A stretch of DNA of 64,000 bases from Streptomyces exfoliatus (GTDB lineage: Bacteria > Actinomycetota > Actinomycetes > Streptomycetales > Streptomycetaceae). The notes beneath the pieces were generated by a model. That model was not told where the DNA came from and ran no database searches. It saw only the letters and a program-made list of their open reading frames with translations. Shown piece by piece: positions 51,521 to 59,609 of this stretch. The position numbers and the translations under genes are program-made. Position 1 is the first letter of the stretch; every line of letters starts with the position of its first letter. The DNA lies in NCBI RefSeq assembly GCF_000725545.1, contig NZ_JNZP01000003.1:186001-250000 (forward strand), written 5' to 3'.

Positions 51521-52162
51521 ATGACCACCCTCGACCCGACAGTCGACGCGAAGCGGCCGGAGATCGGCCCGGACCGCTCGTTCCTCTTCGTCCTCGGCAG
51601 CTCGCGCGCGGACGGCAACACGGAGATCCTCGCGCGCGCGGCCGCGGCGCAACTGCCTTCGCACGTCCCCCAGCGCTGGGTGGACCTGAACCAGCTCGCC
51701 CTGCCGGACTTCCAGGACGGCCGGCACGAGACGGCCGGCTGGCCGGCGAACGAGAACGAGGAGATGCTGCGGCAGGCCACGCTTGAGGCCACGGACATCG
51801 TCATAGCGTCGCCGCTGTACTGGTACAACCTGTCCGCCCAGACCAAGCGCTACCTCGACTACTGGTCGGGCTGGCTGGTCGCGCCGGACTCGGACTTCGC
51901 GCGACGGATGGCGGGCCGGACGCTGTGGGGCGTGACGGTCATGGCCAACGACGACCACACCGTCGCGGCCGGCATGACCACCACGCTGAGCCTCTCGGCT
52001 GCCTACCTCCGCATGCGCTTCGGCGGCGTCCTGACGGGAACGGGCTCCCGCCCGGGCCGCGTACGCGCCGACGAACGCGCGATGCTCCACGCGAAGACGT
52101 TCTTCGAGAACGAGACACCGCTGGCACGGTTCCCGTACGAGAAGGCCGACGCGGAGGGGTGA
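51521..52162 (+). CDS. NAD(P)H-dependent FMN reductase-like oxidoreductase
   Basis: A 213-residue flavodoxin-like protein: VLGSSRADGNTEILARAAA is the FMN phosphate loop (GSSRxxGNT), IASPLYWYNLSAQTKRYLDY the second flavin contact. Such proteins reduce FMN, quinones or nitro compounds. CGGAG precedes ATG 51521 at six bases. The next gene (52166) begins three bases after its stop, so the two are likely cotranscribed. Confidence 0.9.
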   Translation: MTTLDPTVDAKRPEIGPDRSFLFVLGSSRADGNTEILARAAAAQLPSHVPQRWVDLNQLALPDFQDGRHETAGWPANENEEMLRQATLEATDIVIASPLYWYNLSAQTKRYLDYWSGWLVAPDSDFARRMAGRTLWGVTVMANDDHTVAAGMTTTLSLSAAYLRMRFGGVLTGTGSRPGRVRADERAMLHAKTFFENETPLARFPYEKADAEG

Positions 52163-52165
52163 GGG

Positions 52166-52609
52166 ATGGGCGCTTCACACTGGGACCACTACGTGCCGTA
52201 CCAGGAGGATCTCGGCGCCGCACTGGAGGAGTTGCGGCACCGGGTGTTCCTCGCGGATGACTACTACTGGGTGCGCGGCGCCGAAGGCCTTACCGAGGAG
52301 GAGCGCCGCCCCCGGCCGTCGACCCTGGACGAACTGTGGGACGACGAGTGGACACAGCACTCCGGAACCCACTCGGTTCTCGACGTCTTCACCGTCCAGC
52401 GGGAGGACGAGACACCCGAGGCCTTCGCGGTACACCCGGTGACCGCCGAAGAGGCCAGGAGGACCACCGGCACCGACCGTCTGACCCGCGAACACGTCCC
52501 GGCGATCCAGGACCTCGCTCGCAAGCGCTGGTACGGCCGTTGCGCGGTACTGCACGACGAGACCGGGACGCCGGAGGAGATCTACTTCTGGGGCTGGTCC
52601 GGAGCCTGA
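52166..52609 (+). CDS. Hypothetical protein, 147 residues
   Basis: A soluble acidic protein I do not recognise. It has many aromatic and acidic residues near the start (HWDHYVPYQEDL, ADDYYWVRG) and ends KRWYGRCAVLHDETGTPEEIYFWGWS. No signal peptide or TM helix. It is cotranscribed with the upstream flavodoxin-like gene, with GGAGGGG before its ATG. Confidence 0.68.
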   Translation: MGASHWDHYVPYQEDLGAALEELRHRVFLADDYYWVRGAEGLTEEERRPRPSTLDELWDDEWTQHSGTHSVLDVFTVQREDETPEAFAVHPVTAEEARRTTGTDRLTREHVPAIQDLARKRWYGRCAVLHDETGTPEEIYFWGWSGA

Positions 52610-52645
52610 TCCTTCACGGAAGAGATCGATGGCCGAATGCGTATT

Positions 52646-52671
52646 CCTCAATTCTTCCTCAGTAATTGAGG
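52646..52671 (+). terminator. Terminator in a lower-GC gap
   Basis: CCTCAATT (52646-52653) and AATTGAGG (52664-52671) form a perfect 8-bp stem with a 10-base loop, followed by GTTTCTC. It ends the oxidoreductase/hypothetical unit. The whole 52610-52780 gap is richer in A+T than its surroundings. Confidence 0.72.
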
Positions 52672-52780
52672 GTTTCTCACGCTTACCTCGCGACCCTGGA
52701 TACGGTCTTCCACGCGGCCAACTCACCGCCCTGAAACGGGTCAAGAGCGGAACCGCGCAATTGCCTACCAAGGGGGTCCG

Positions 52781-53314
52781 ATGGCGGTACTGGAAGACGG
52801 GCAGCTCTCGGCGGCGACGCCCAGGCCGCTGGCGGCAGCCGCGGCCCTTGCTCTCGCGGCTCTCCTGACCGCCGGCTGCACCGACGGCACGGTCGCCACC
52901 TCGGACACTCCGTCGTCCTCGGCGACCGAGCAGCCGACCGGAACGCAGTCACCCCAGGAGGAGGGCGAGGAAGAGCAGGGCAAGCGCGCCAAGGCCGCCC
53001 TGGAGAAGCACTCGCTCGACGAGCCGGAGTACGAGCCCAACTACGTCGAATCCGGACTCGAGCGGGTCACGGAAGGCGTGCACAACCTCTCCATGCTCGA
53101 GAAGGGCAAGGCTTACGAGGTCGCCGTGGCCTGCGTAGGAAAAGGTGCCGTGAAGGTCGTCATCACGGACAAGACCGCACCATCCGTGCCGTGCAACGGA
53201 GTGTCCGTAAGCCGGCGCATCGAAAACGCTCCTGCGGAATTCGCCCTCGATATCACCGCGACGGCGGGAGCCACGGGCATGGTCGCTTGGCAGGTGTCCT
53301 CCGTTCAGCGGTGA
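52781..53314 (+). CDS. Putative lipoprotein
   Basis: A 177-residue exported protein. A hydrophobic signal sequence (PLAAAAALALAALLTAGC) ends in a lipobox L-T-A-G-C with Cys33 as the lipidated residue. A Ser/Thr/Glu-rich linker (about 34-70) leads to a beta-rich domain with two further Cys (VACVGKG and VPCNGV) that may pair. AGGGGG precedes ATG 52781. Function unknown; codon choice is slightly less GC-biased than in neighbouring genes. Confidence 0.8.
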   Translation: MAVLEDGQLSAATPRPLAAAAALALAALLTAGCTDGTVATSDTPSSSATEQPTGTQSPQEEGEEEQGKRAKAALEKHSLDEPEYEPNYVESGLERVTEGVHNLSMLEKGKAYEVAVACVGKGAVKVVITDKTAPSVPCNGVSVSRRIENAPAEFALDITATAGATGMVAWQVSSVQR

Positions 53315-53330
53315 CAGCGACACTCCGACG

Positions 53331-53370
53331 GTTCCCGCCCACCACGAGAAACGGTGGGGGGCGGGAAACC
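53331..53370. terminator. Terminator after the lipoprotein gene
   Basis: GTTCCCGCCCACC (53331-53343) pairs with the later GGTGGGGGGCGGGAA arm (three extra G) around an ACGAGAAAC loop. It stands between the convergent lipoprotein and Cys-rich genes. Confidence 0.65.
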
Positions 53371-53386
53371 GTCCGCTGCGTCCAGA

Positions 53387-53728
53387 TCACCCGCCTACCG
53401 AGGCCGCCACATGGCAGAGGCACCCGCACACGAGATAGCGGACGCCTTGCACGCCGCTGTCGCGGTGGACGTGGTCACGGCAGCGGTCGTGGCGGCCCAT
53501 GACGCAGCGCGGTGACGTGAACTCCGGCTCGGGCGCGACAAGGGCACCCGCCAGCAGGGATACGGTCACGGCGTCCGCGATCTCCGGCGTCACCCACCAG
53601 CCGTCACCCGCGCGGTCCCGGTGCGGACCGTCGTGCGCCACGGCGAGCACGCACACGGAGCCGCCCCACACCGGCCGCACCGCCTCGGCGACGTCGAACA
53701 CGGACCGCCGCGCCCCGCACCGGCTCAT
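53387..53728 (-). CDS. Cys/His-rich small protein
   Basis: A 113-residue protein ending in a zinc-site-like cluster: RCVMGRHDRCRDHVH followed by CGCLCHV. This C-x-G-x-H-x-x-C and C-x-C-x-C-H pattern recurs in small proteins of actinobacterial integrative elements. The ATG at 53728 overlaps the upstream gene's stop by four bases (ATGA). Function unknown; the context (small membrane protein, HTH-only GntR) suggests an element remnant. Confidence 0.65.
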   Translation of the reverse strand: MSRCGARRSVFDVAEAVRPVWGGSVCVLAVAHDGPHRDRAGDGWWVTPEIADAVTVSLLAGALVAPEPEFTSPRCVMGRHDRCRDHVHRDSGVQGVRYLVCGCLCHVAASVGG

Positions 53729-54072
53729 CGGGTGGCCCCGGCGTGGATGTCGCGCTGGTCGACGTCCACCCCGACGGTGGCCAACCACAACGCCCGCCGC
53801 CGCCTGCGCTGCGCGGCCCGCGCCGAGGCGGCCGTCAGGTAGGGCCGCTCCAGAGGCGACCGGGACCCGTCGAGCGGCGCCGTCTGCTCCTGGGCGTAGG
53901 GCGACCGCCGTGCGGGGGCGCGGTGGCGCGACGCCTGGCGCCGGGGCGCCGGACAGGGGTGGGCGACCGGGCGGGGCCGGTGCCGCCCGGTGGGCGGCAG
54001 GGTGAGCATGAGCAGCCCGAGCAGTACGGGGATCAGGACCCTGCCCAGCAGGCGCGCGATAGGGTTCCGCAC
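53725..54072 (-). CDS. Small membrane-anchored basic protein
   Basis: A 115-residue protein with one TM helix near the N-terminus (VLIPVLLGLLMLTLPP, about 10-26) and a long Arg/Pro/Ala-rich cytoplasmic-type tail. GTG 54072 follows GGAG at eight bases. It is the first gene of a coupled pair with the Cys-rich protein and is divergent from the HTH-only GntR gene, an arrangement seen around transfer genes of Streptomyces elements. No specific family recognised. Confidence 0.62.
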   Translation of the reverse strand: MRNPIARLLGRVLIPVLLGLLMLTLPPTGRHRPRPVAHPCPAPRRQASRHRAPARRSPYAQEQTAPLDGSRSPLERPYLTAASARAAQRRRRRALWLATVGVDVDQRDIHAGATR

Positions 54073-54182
54073 GTCATCAACTCCGTTGGTAGTTGGTGGC
54101 CATGCCCCGGGGCCGGTTGCAGCGGTCGCCGGGGTCTTCTGTTTCGCGCCCACGCCGTTGTACGACTACCTAGCGTGGCCGC

Positions 54183-54425
54183 ATGAGCCTGGACCCGCAG
54201 TCGGCCCGCCCGCTGTACATGCAGCTGGCCGAAGTGATCGCAGCGAAGATCGAGACCGGGGAGTACGCCCCCGACCGGATGATTCCCACGCCGGTCCGTC
54301 TCGCCGAGGAGTACGGCATCGCCGTACTGACCGCCCGCCGAGCCATGCGTGAGCTGCGTGAGCAGGGACTGATCATCACGGTGCCCGGCAAGGGCTCCTT
54401 CGTCACTCCCGCCGACGGCGGGTAA
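54183..54425 (+). CDS. HTH-only GntR-family regulator
   Basis: An 80-residue protein that is almost only a GntR winged helix: YMQLAEVIAAKIETGEYAPDRMIPT, LAEEYGIAVLTARRAMRELREQGL and GKGSFVTPA. No ligand domain follows. TAGCGT is six bases before ATG 54183 (leaderless). It is divergent from the small-membrane-protein gene and probably represses across that 110-base region. Complete small GntR proteins of this size exist in Streptomyces, so truncation is not required. Confidence 0.82.
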   Translation: MSLDPQSARPLYMQLAEVIAAKIETGEYAPDRMIPTPVRLAEEYGIAVLTARRAMRELREQGLIITVPGKGSFVTPADGG

Positions 54426-54594
54426 GGGCCTCCACGGGGCCCATCGGGTTCACTTCCGGCTCCTCGCGGACGTCGGACCATCGATCGAGAAACTTCCGCC
54501 ATCCGGCTTCGGCGCGAGCACGGAGAGCCGGGCTCAAACCCGAGGGCGGCACAGGTGCGCCCTGCGACCGCCCGTCGGCGTCCGTCGTTTCCAT
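54403..54594 (-). CDS. Small hypothetical protein, 63 residues
   Basis: A hydrophilic 63-residue product with a helical middle part (SPALRARAEAGWRKFLDRWSD). Its 3' end overlaps the GntR gene's 3' end by 23 bases. It is divergent from the UTRA-only gene, and the 39-bp palindrome begins nine bases upstream of its start, which supports it being real. No family recognised; an antitoxin-like role is possible but unsupported. Confidence 0.5.
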   Translation of the reverse strand: METTDADGRSQGAPVPPSGLSPALRARAEAGWRKFLDRWSDVREEPEVNPMGPVEALTRRRRE

Positions 54595-54602
54595 GACGGC
54601 GA

Positions 54603-54641
54603 CCTTAGGCGAACGCCGCTATAAGCGGCAAGCGCTTAAGG
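54603..54641. promoter_or_regulatory. 39-bp nested palindromic operator
   Basis: Outer arms CCTTAGGCG (54603-54611) and CGCTTAAGG (54633-54641) match 8 of 9; inner arms GCCGCT (54615-54620) and AGCGGC (54624-54629) are perfect around ATA. The whole is centred on 54622 in the region shared by the divergent 54594 and 54705 genes, so it can control both. Confidence 0.75.
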
Positions 54642-54704
54642 TAAATCCACCGGTTCGGCTGAAGGAAGTAGGGTCGCTGACAACACTGAGTCGGAGGTAC
54701 GAGC

Positions 54705-55250
54705 ATGTCGGGCGATGCGTGGATCAGCGAGACTGCGCCGTACCTGGCCCCGCGCTCACCGGGCCGGCACGACGCCTGGACCGATGAGGCCGGCCGACGC
54801 GGACGCCGGGGCGGCCAAGTGCTTCTCCAGGCGGGCGAAGTGGTGGCTCCCGACGCTGTCCGCGCTGCCCTGCAGTCGCCTCCCGGTGAGCAGGTGATCG
54901 TCAGGCGCCGGTTGATCCTGCTCGACGACCAGCCCGTGGAGCTGGCCGACTCCTACTACCCGCTCGCCATCGCCTCCGGCACACCGCTCGCGGAACGGCG
55001 CAAGGTGCCTGGCGGTGCCATCACCCTGCTCAGGGACTTGGGGTACACCGGCGCCGAGGTCGTGGAGGACGTGAGTGCCGCCCTCGCCACCTCGGACGAG
55101 TGCGAGCACCTGGGCCTGCCCGAGGGGAGCGCCGTCCTGCGCCTGCTCCGCCTGACACGGACCGCCGACGGGACGCCGATGGAGGCCTCCGTGATGACCA
55201 TGCCGACCGACAGGCACCTCACGTATCGGCTCGGGAAGCAGGGCGTGTGA
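54705..55250 (+). CDS. UTRA-domain protein lacking an HTH
   Basis: A 181-residue protein matching the UTRA ligand domain of GntR/HutC regulators: VIVRRRLILLDDQPVELADS, YYPLAIASGTPLAE, GAEVVEDVSAALATSDE and a TDRHLTYRLG end. It has no winged helix; the first 35 residues are low-complexity. It aligns with the UTRA half of the next gene's product (same order of YYPL, GG-x-LL-x-LG). GGAGG precedes ATG 54705. It overlaps the next gene (TGATG), so both are made together, possibly as a heterodimer. Confidence 0.82.
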   Translation: MSGDAWISETAPYLAPRSPGRHDAWTDEAGRRGRRGGQVLLQAGEVVAPDAVRAALQSPPGEQVIVRRRLILLDDQPVELADSYYPLAIASGTPLAERRKVPGGAITLLRDLGYTGAEVVEDVSAALATSDECEHLGLPEGSAVLRLLRLTRTADGTPMEASVMTMPTDRHLTYRLGKQGV

Positions 55251-56017
55251 TGGCGAAGGAGTTCAAGGATCCGAGATCGCCGCACCAGAAGATCGCGGCG
55301 GAGCTTCGACGCCAGATCACCCGTGGAGACCTCCCTCCGGGCAGCAAGCTGGGCTCGACGGCAGAACTGATGGAACAGCACGGCGGCGTTGCCAACACCA
55401 CCGTCCAGAAGGCCCTCCAGATGCTGAAGGCCGAGGGACTGCTCGAAGGGCTCCCCGGCAGGGGCGTATACGTGCGGCAGCACGCACAGCAGTCCATCGA
55501 GCCGCTCACCTACGTGAAGTCGGCCGGGCCGGGCGAGCCCTACTCGTGGGTGTCCGAGGCAGCGAAGCGGCAGCAGGTCGGCAGGTCGCGGCTCCTCGAC
55601 GTCGCAGTCGTCGTCCCGCCGCAGGAAGTGGCCGAGGCACTGCAGTTGGAGGCGGGCGAGCGCGCCGTACTCCGCAAGCAGATCCTGTCCCTGGACGACG
55701 AGCCCACGGAGCTCACGAGGTCGTACTACCCGCTGAGCCTGGTCGAGGGCACGGCGATGCTGGAGAAGAAGCGGATTCGGGGCGGCACGCCGGCTCTGCT
55801 CGACTCCCTGGGATTCCCCCCGCGAGAGTTCGTGGACGAGCTGTCGTCGGAGATCCCGACGGAGGAAGAAGTCGTCGTCCTTGAGCTTCCGAAGGACATG
55901 CCGGTTCTGTTCGCCTTCCGGGTGGTCTATTCAGACGATCGACGTCCGATCGAGGTCACACTGATGACGAAGGCGGCGCACCGCTACAGGATGAGGTACC
56001 GGTCGGCCGTGGAGTAG
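55250..56017 (+). CDS. GntR-family regulator with UTRA domain
   Basis: A 255-residue HutC-type regulator. Winged helix about 10-75 (IAAELRRQITRGDLPPGSKL, TTVQKALQMLKAEGLLEG, GRGVYV) and UTRA domain about 100-250 (AVLRKQILSLDDEPTELTRS, YYPLSLVEGTAMLE). ATG 55250 overlaps the UTRA-only gene stop. It is the natural candidate to bind the 39-bp palindrome upstream. The ligand is unknown. Confidence 0.92.
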   Translation: MAKEFKDPRSPHQKIAAELRRQITRGDLPPGSKLGSTAELMEQHGGVANTTVQKALQMLKAEGLLEGLPGRGVYVRQHAQQSIEPLTYVKSAGPGEPYSWVSEAAKRQQVGRSRLLDVAVVVPPQEVAEALQLEAGERAVLRKQILSLDDEPTELTRSYYPLSLVEGTAMLEKKRIRGGTPALLDSLGFPPREFVDELSSEIPTEEEVVVLELPKDMPVLFAFRVVYSDDRRPIEVTLMTKAAHRYRMRYRSAVE

Positions 56018-56090
56018 CACTCCCCCGGGCCCCCGGGCGAGGGCTGCCGGCAGGTGTGACGGTGTGGGTCCGGCGGGGAAGGCTCCCCGC

Positions 56091-56543
56091 ATGGATCAGG
56101 AACAAGCACGGCGCTGGCTCGCCACCGCCCTTCACGAGGCGCGGGCCGGGCTCGCCGAGGGTGGGATTCCCATCGGGGCCGCGCTCTACGGGGCCGACGG
56201 CTCGCTGCTCGGGCGGGGGCACAATCGGCGCGTGCAGGACGGGGACCCGTCCGCGCACGGGGAGACCGCCGCGTTCCGGGCGGCCGGGCGGCAGCGCTCG
56301 TACCGGGGGACGACGATGGTCACGACCCTGTCGCCGTGCTGGTACTGCTCCGGGCTCGTCCGGCAGTTCGGGATCTCGCGGGTCGTCGTCGGGGAGGCGG
56401 AGACCTTCCACGGCGGGCACGACTGGCTGGCCGAGCACGGGGTCGAGGTCGTGGTGCTCGACGACCCCGAGTGCGTGGCCCTCATGCGGGAGTTCATCCA
56501 GCGCGACCCCGCCCTCTGGAACGAGGACATCGGCGATGAGTGA
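56091..56543 (+). CDS. Nucleoside/cytosine deaminase family protein
   Basis: A 150-residue zinc deaminase with the cytidine-deaminase fold: AHGETAAFRAAG carries the HxE zinc/proton motif and LSPCWYCSGLVRQFG the PCxxC motif. Length and order match yeast-type cytosine deaminase and related bacterial enzymes, which deaminate a free base or a small ring compound. ATG 56091 is chosen where similarity begins. The 2OG-oxygenase gene overlaps its end, so both probably act on related substrates. Confidence 0.9.
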   Translation: MDQEQARRWLATALHEARAGLAEGGIPIGAALYGADGSLLGRGHNRRVQDGDPSAHGETAAFRAAGRQRSYRGTTMVTTLSPCWYCSGLVRQFGISRVVVGEAETFHGGHDWLAEHGVEVVVLDDPECVALMREFIQRDPALWNEDIGDE

Positions 56544-57444
56544 AGCCCGTCTCCCCACCATCGACCTCCGTCTCGACCCCGGCCCCCAGCTCCCCGCCGT
56601 CGACCGCGCGCTGCGCGACGCCGGGTTCCTGCTCGTCACCGGGCACGGCGTCGACACCGGTCTCCGGAAGGACATCCGGACCGTAGCCCGCCGCTTCTTC
56701 CACCTGCCGGCCGCCGTCAAGGAGCCGTACGCCGTGCGGGTCGGCGGCCGGGGCTGGCTCGGGCCGGGCGCCGAGGCCAACGGGTACGCGGAGGGGACCG
56801 TGACCCCGCCCGACCTGAAGGAGTCGCTGTCCTTCGCGGCGGACGAACCGACCGGGGACCCGGCCGTGGACGCCGAGTGGTTCCTGCCGAACACCTGGCC
56901 CGCCGAGGTCCCCGCGCTGAGGCCCCTCGTCGAGACCTACCTCGCGCAGATGAAGGCGCTCGCCGACCGCGTCCTCGACCTGCTCGGCGAGGCGCTCGGC
57001 GAGGAGCGGGACTTCTTCACCCGGCACACCGGGCACCCCACCTTCGGCTTCAACGTGAACTGGTACCCGGGGCGGGACCGGACGGGCGAGCCGGAGCCGG
57101 GCCAGTTCCGGATCGGGCCGCACACCGACTTCGGCACGGTCACCCTCCTGGACCGGGAGGCGGGCAAGGGCGGGCTCCAGGTCTTCAGCGACAGCGGCGG
57201 CTGGCAGGACGCTCCCTACGATCCCGACGCATTCACCGTCAACATCGGTGATCTCATGGCCGGTTGGACCGGCGGGCGCTGGCGCTCGGGGCGGCACCGG
57301 GTCCTGCCGCCGCCGGCCGACGCCCCCGCCGAGGAGCTGATGTCCCTGGTGTACTTCTACGAGTGCACGCCCGGGACGACGATCCACGGCATCGAGTCGC
57401 ACAGCTACCTGCGGGCCCAGCTCGACGCCATCGCCGCCGACTGA
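56536..57444 (+). CDS. Isopenicillin N synthase-like Fe(II)/2OG oxygenase
   Basis: A 302-residue dioxygenase: PTIDLRLDPGPQLPAVDRAL at the N-terminus, the iron ligands in HTDFGTVTLL (HxD) and a distal His in SGRHRVLPP, where the Arg-containing segment would hold 2-oxoglutarate, though the usual RxS spacing is not clear. The ATG is eight bases inside the deaminase gene. A role in modifying a purine or pyrimidine derivative after deamination is a reasonable inference from the overlap. Confidence 0.88.
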   Translation: MSEARLPTIDLRLDPGPQLPAVDRALRDAGFLLVTGHGVDTGLRKDIRTVARRFFHLPAAVKEPYAVRVGGRGWLGPGAEANGYAEGTVTPPDLKESLSFAADEPTGDPAVDAEWFLPNTWPAEVPALRPLVETYLAQMKALADRVLDLLGEALGEERDFFTRHTGHPTFGFNVNWYPGRDRTGEPEPGQFRIGPHTDFGTVTLLDREAGKGGLQVFSDSGGWQDAPYDPDAFTVNIGDLMAGWTGGRWRSGRHRVLPPPADAPAEELMSLVYFYECTPGTTIHGIESHSYLRAQLDAIAAD

Positions 57445-57544
57445 CAACACATCCGCAACGACTCGACGACAGTGTCGAAAAGCCGACCGCTTTCCCAACA
57501 CACCGTCGATATCCTTGTGTTGACTGTGACGGGGGTGACGGGGC

Positions 57545-59605
57545 GTGGACAGGGAGCTGTACGGCCGCGAGGCGGTCCTGCACGACTCCGGGCTGGTCGC
57601 GCGCCTCAGCGGCCTCACCCGGCACGGCGCCGCCCGGGTGCCGTTCGAGCACGGCGACGACCCGCCGGTCACGGTGTTCACCGGCGGGCGCGGTACGGGG
57701 AAGACCGCCCTGCTCAAGGAGGTCCGTAACCGCTACAAGGGGTACACGCCGCTCGCGCTGCTCGACTGCGCCCACATCGAGCCGCCCGCCGACCACGGCC
57801 CCGGCTGGACCCCGGTCACCGGGGCGCTCGCCGAGCTCGCCATCCAGCTGTCGCCGAAAGTGCTCGGCGCGCGGCCCGTGCGGTTCCCCCGGCTTTCGCT
57901 CGGCCTGGTGGCCGTGGCCTCGCTCAGCTGGTCCCGGGAGGACGACGAGCGGGCCCGGCGCGACCTGCTGCGGCTCGGGCCGCTGCTCTCCACCGTCGAC
58001 GCGACCAGGGGCGCCGCCGCCAACTGGGTCGGCAAGGTCCTCGCCAAGCTCGCCGCGCGGTTCGCGGAGGCCGCCGTCCCGCTCGCCGGGCTGCTCGCGG
58101 AGGCGACAGTGGAGACCGTCCTGGAGGAGGTGTTCAGCCGCCTCCAGCGCAGCTCGGAGAACTGGTACGGGACCTACCGCAACGCGGGCGGCAACGGCAA
58201 GGCCGGCCTGCAGCAGCTCGCGATCGACTTCGAACAGGGCGGCCGGCGCCGCCGCGAGGCGGAGGACTTCCTCGTCGTCGCCCTGACCGAGGACCTGCTG
58301 TACCCCTACACCGGGCTGCGGCGCGGCGGCCGCATCGGCCGCCCGCTCGTCCTCCTCGACAACGCCCACGAGCCGCTCGGCCGACAGCTCGTCGAACCGA
58401 TTCTGCGGGCCCGCGCCGAGGGCCGCCGCGACCGGGTCGTCATCCTCGCCGCCTCCCGGATCCGCGACCACGAGGGGCTGCGGCAGGCGACGAGGATCCG
58501 GCTGCCGGAGACCGCGCACCGGGCGCCGTGCCCGCGCGGCACGAGCGTCGGCTCCGGGATCCTCGCCGTCGAACTGACCCCGCTCTCCCCCGCGCAGACC
58601 CGCTCCGCCTTCGACCACCACGACCCGGCGGGCCGGACGCCCACCGAACTCGCGCGCGCGGTCCACCGGTTGACCGGCGGAAGGCCGCTCGGCGTGGCGC
58701 TCCTCGGCCGGGCCGCGGGCGAGGCTCCCGAGCACCTGCGGGCCGGGCTCACCCCCGGCCGGCTGCTCGACCTGACGGTGGAGCTGCGCGAGGACACCCC
58801 GCCGGTGCCCGTCGCCCCGACCCTGCTGGCCGAACTCCTCCCGGTGCGGCGGCCCGGCCCGTACGCCGTGCTCGCCGCCGCCCACGACGAGGAGTCCGCC
58901 CGGATGCTCGCCCACGCCCGGCTCCAGGGCGAGTCCCTGGACGGGGACGTGGCGCTGCGCGTCCGTGACCAGCTGCGTTCGGAGGACTGGCAGGAGGGTC
59001 CCGGGCACTTCGTCGCCGACCCGCTGCTCCGCGCCCTGCTCCTGCACCGGCTCCGCTTCGAGGACGGCGACCACCCGCACTACGCGGCCTGGCAGGCCGT
59101 CCACGCGACCCTGCACCGGCACTACGGGCCCGAGCCGGGCCCGTACCGGCTCCATCACGACCTGGCGCTCGGCCGCACCGAGGACGCCGTCACCCATCTG
59201 CGGGAGACCTTCCCCGAGCAGGACGTCCTCGGCTGGCTGGGGCGGCTGCGGTTCATCGGCTCCGCGCCGTACCCGCGCGAGCGGGACCGGCCGGGCCCCG
59301 ACCCGCGCCGGGCCGTCGCCCTGGGGCAGGCCCCGTCGGGCGACCTCCCCTCGGGGCTCGACGCCGACACCACGGAACTCCACCTGTCCGTACGGCGGTT
59401 GCTGCACGCCGTATGGCTGCTGACCGATCCGCTCGCACTGCCCGACGACGAGGTGGCCGACCGCCTCGCGCACGAACTGCGCCGGCTCTCCGGCCGTCAT
59501 CTGACGGGCAGCGGTTCGCTCTGGGACGCGGCCACCCACTGGCCGCGCGACATCCGCGCCTGGCGGCAGCTCTCGCTGCCGCCGGGCCGCGAGGACGGAG
59601 TCTGA
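57545..59605 (+). CDS. STAND-like P-loop ATPase
   Basis: A 686-residue protein with Walker A GGRGTGKT (residues 47-54) and a Walker B LVLLDNAHE near 268, then LAASRIRDHEGLRQATRI (sensor-like) and a winged-helix-like middle. Residues 450-686 are helical and carry no motif that I recognise. This layout resembles STAND signal-transduction ATPases, but no effector or repeat domain is evident. It is followed four bases later by the receptor-like gene, so the pair is likely functional together. The 100-base gap upstream (57445-57544) has a GTGTTGACTGTGACG stretch that may be its promoter. Confidence 0.75.
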   Translation: MDRELYGREAVLHDSGLVARLSGLTRHGAARVPFEHGDDPPVTVFTGGRGTGKTALLKEVRNRYKGYTPLALLDCAHIEPPADHGPGWTPVTGALAELAIQLSPKVLGARPVRFPRLSLGLVAVASLSWSREDDERARRDLLRLGPLLSTVDATRGAAANWVGKVLAKLAARFAEAAVPLAGLLAEATVETVLEEVFSRLQRSSENWYGTYRNAGGNGKAGLQQLAIDFEQGGRRRREAEDFLVVALTEDLLYPYTGLRRGGRIGRPLVLLDNAHEPLGRQLVEPILRARAEGRRDRVVILAASRIRDHEGLRQATRIRLPETAHRAPCPRGTSVGSGILAVELTPLSPAQTRSAFDHHDPAGRTPTELARAVHRLTGGRPLGVALLGRAAGEAPEHLRAGLTPGRLLDLTVELREDTPPVPVAPTLLAELLPVRRPGPYAVLAAAHDEESARMLAHARLQGESLDGDVALRVRDQLRSEDWQEGPGHFVADPLLRALLLHRLRFEDGDHPHYAAWQAVHATLHRHYGPEPGPYRLHHDLALGRTEDAVTHLRETFPEQDVLGWLGRLRFIGSAPYPRERDRPGPDPRRAVALGQAPSGDLPSGLDADTTELHLSVRRLLHAVWLLTDPLALPDDEVADRLAHELRRLSGRHLTGSGSLWDAATHWPRDIRAWRQLSLPPGREDGV

Positions 59606-59609
59606 CGCC

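Noticed and set aside
54183..55250. HTH-only GntR and UTRA-only genes as one broken regulator
   Set aside because: They are 280 bases apart with a convergent gene, a palindrome and separate start signals between, and no leftover homologous sequence joins them.
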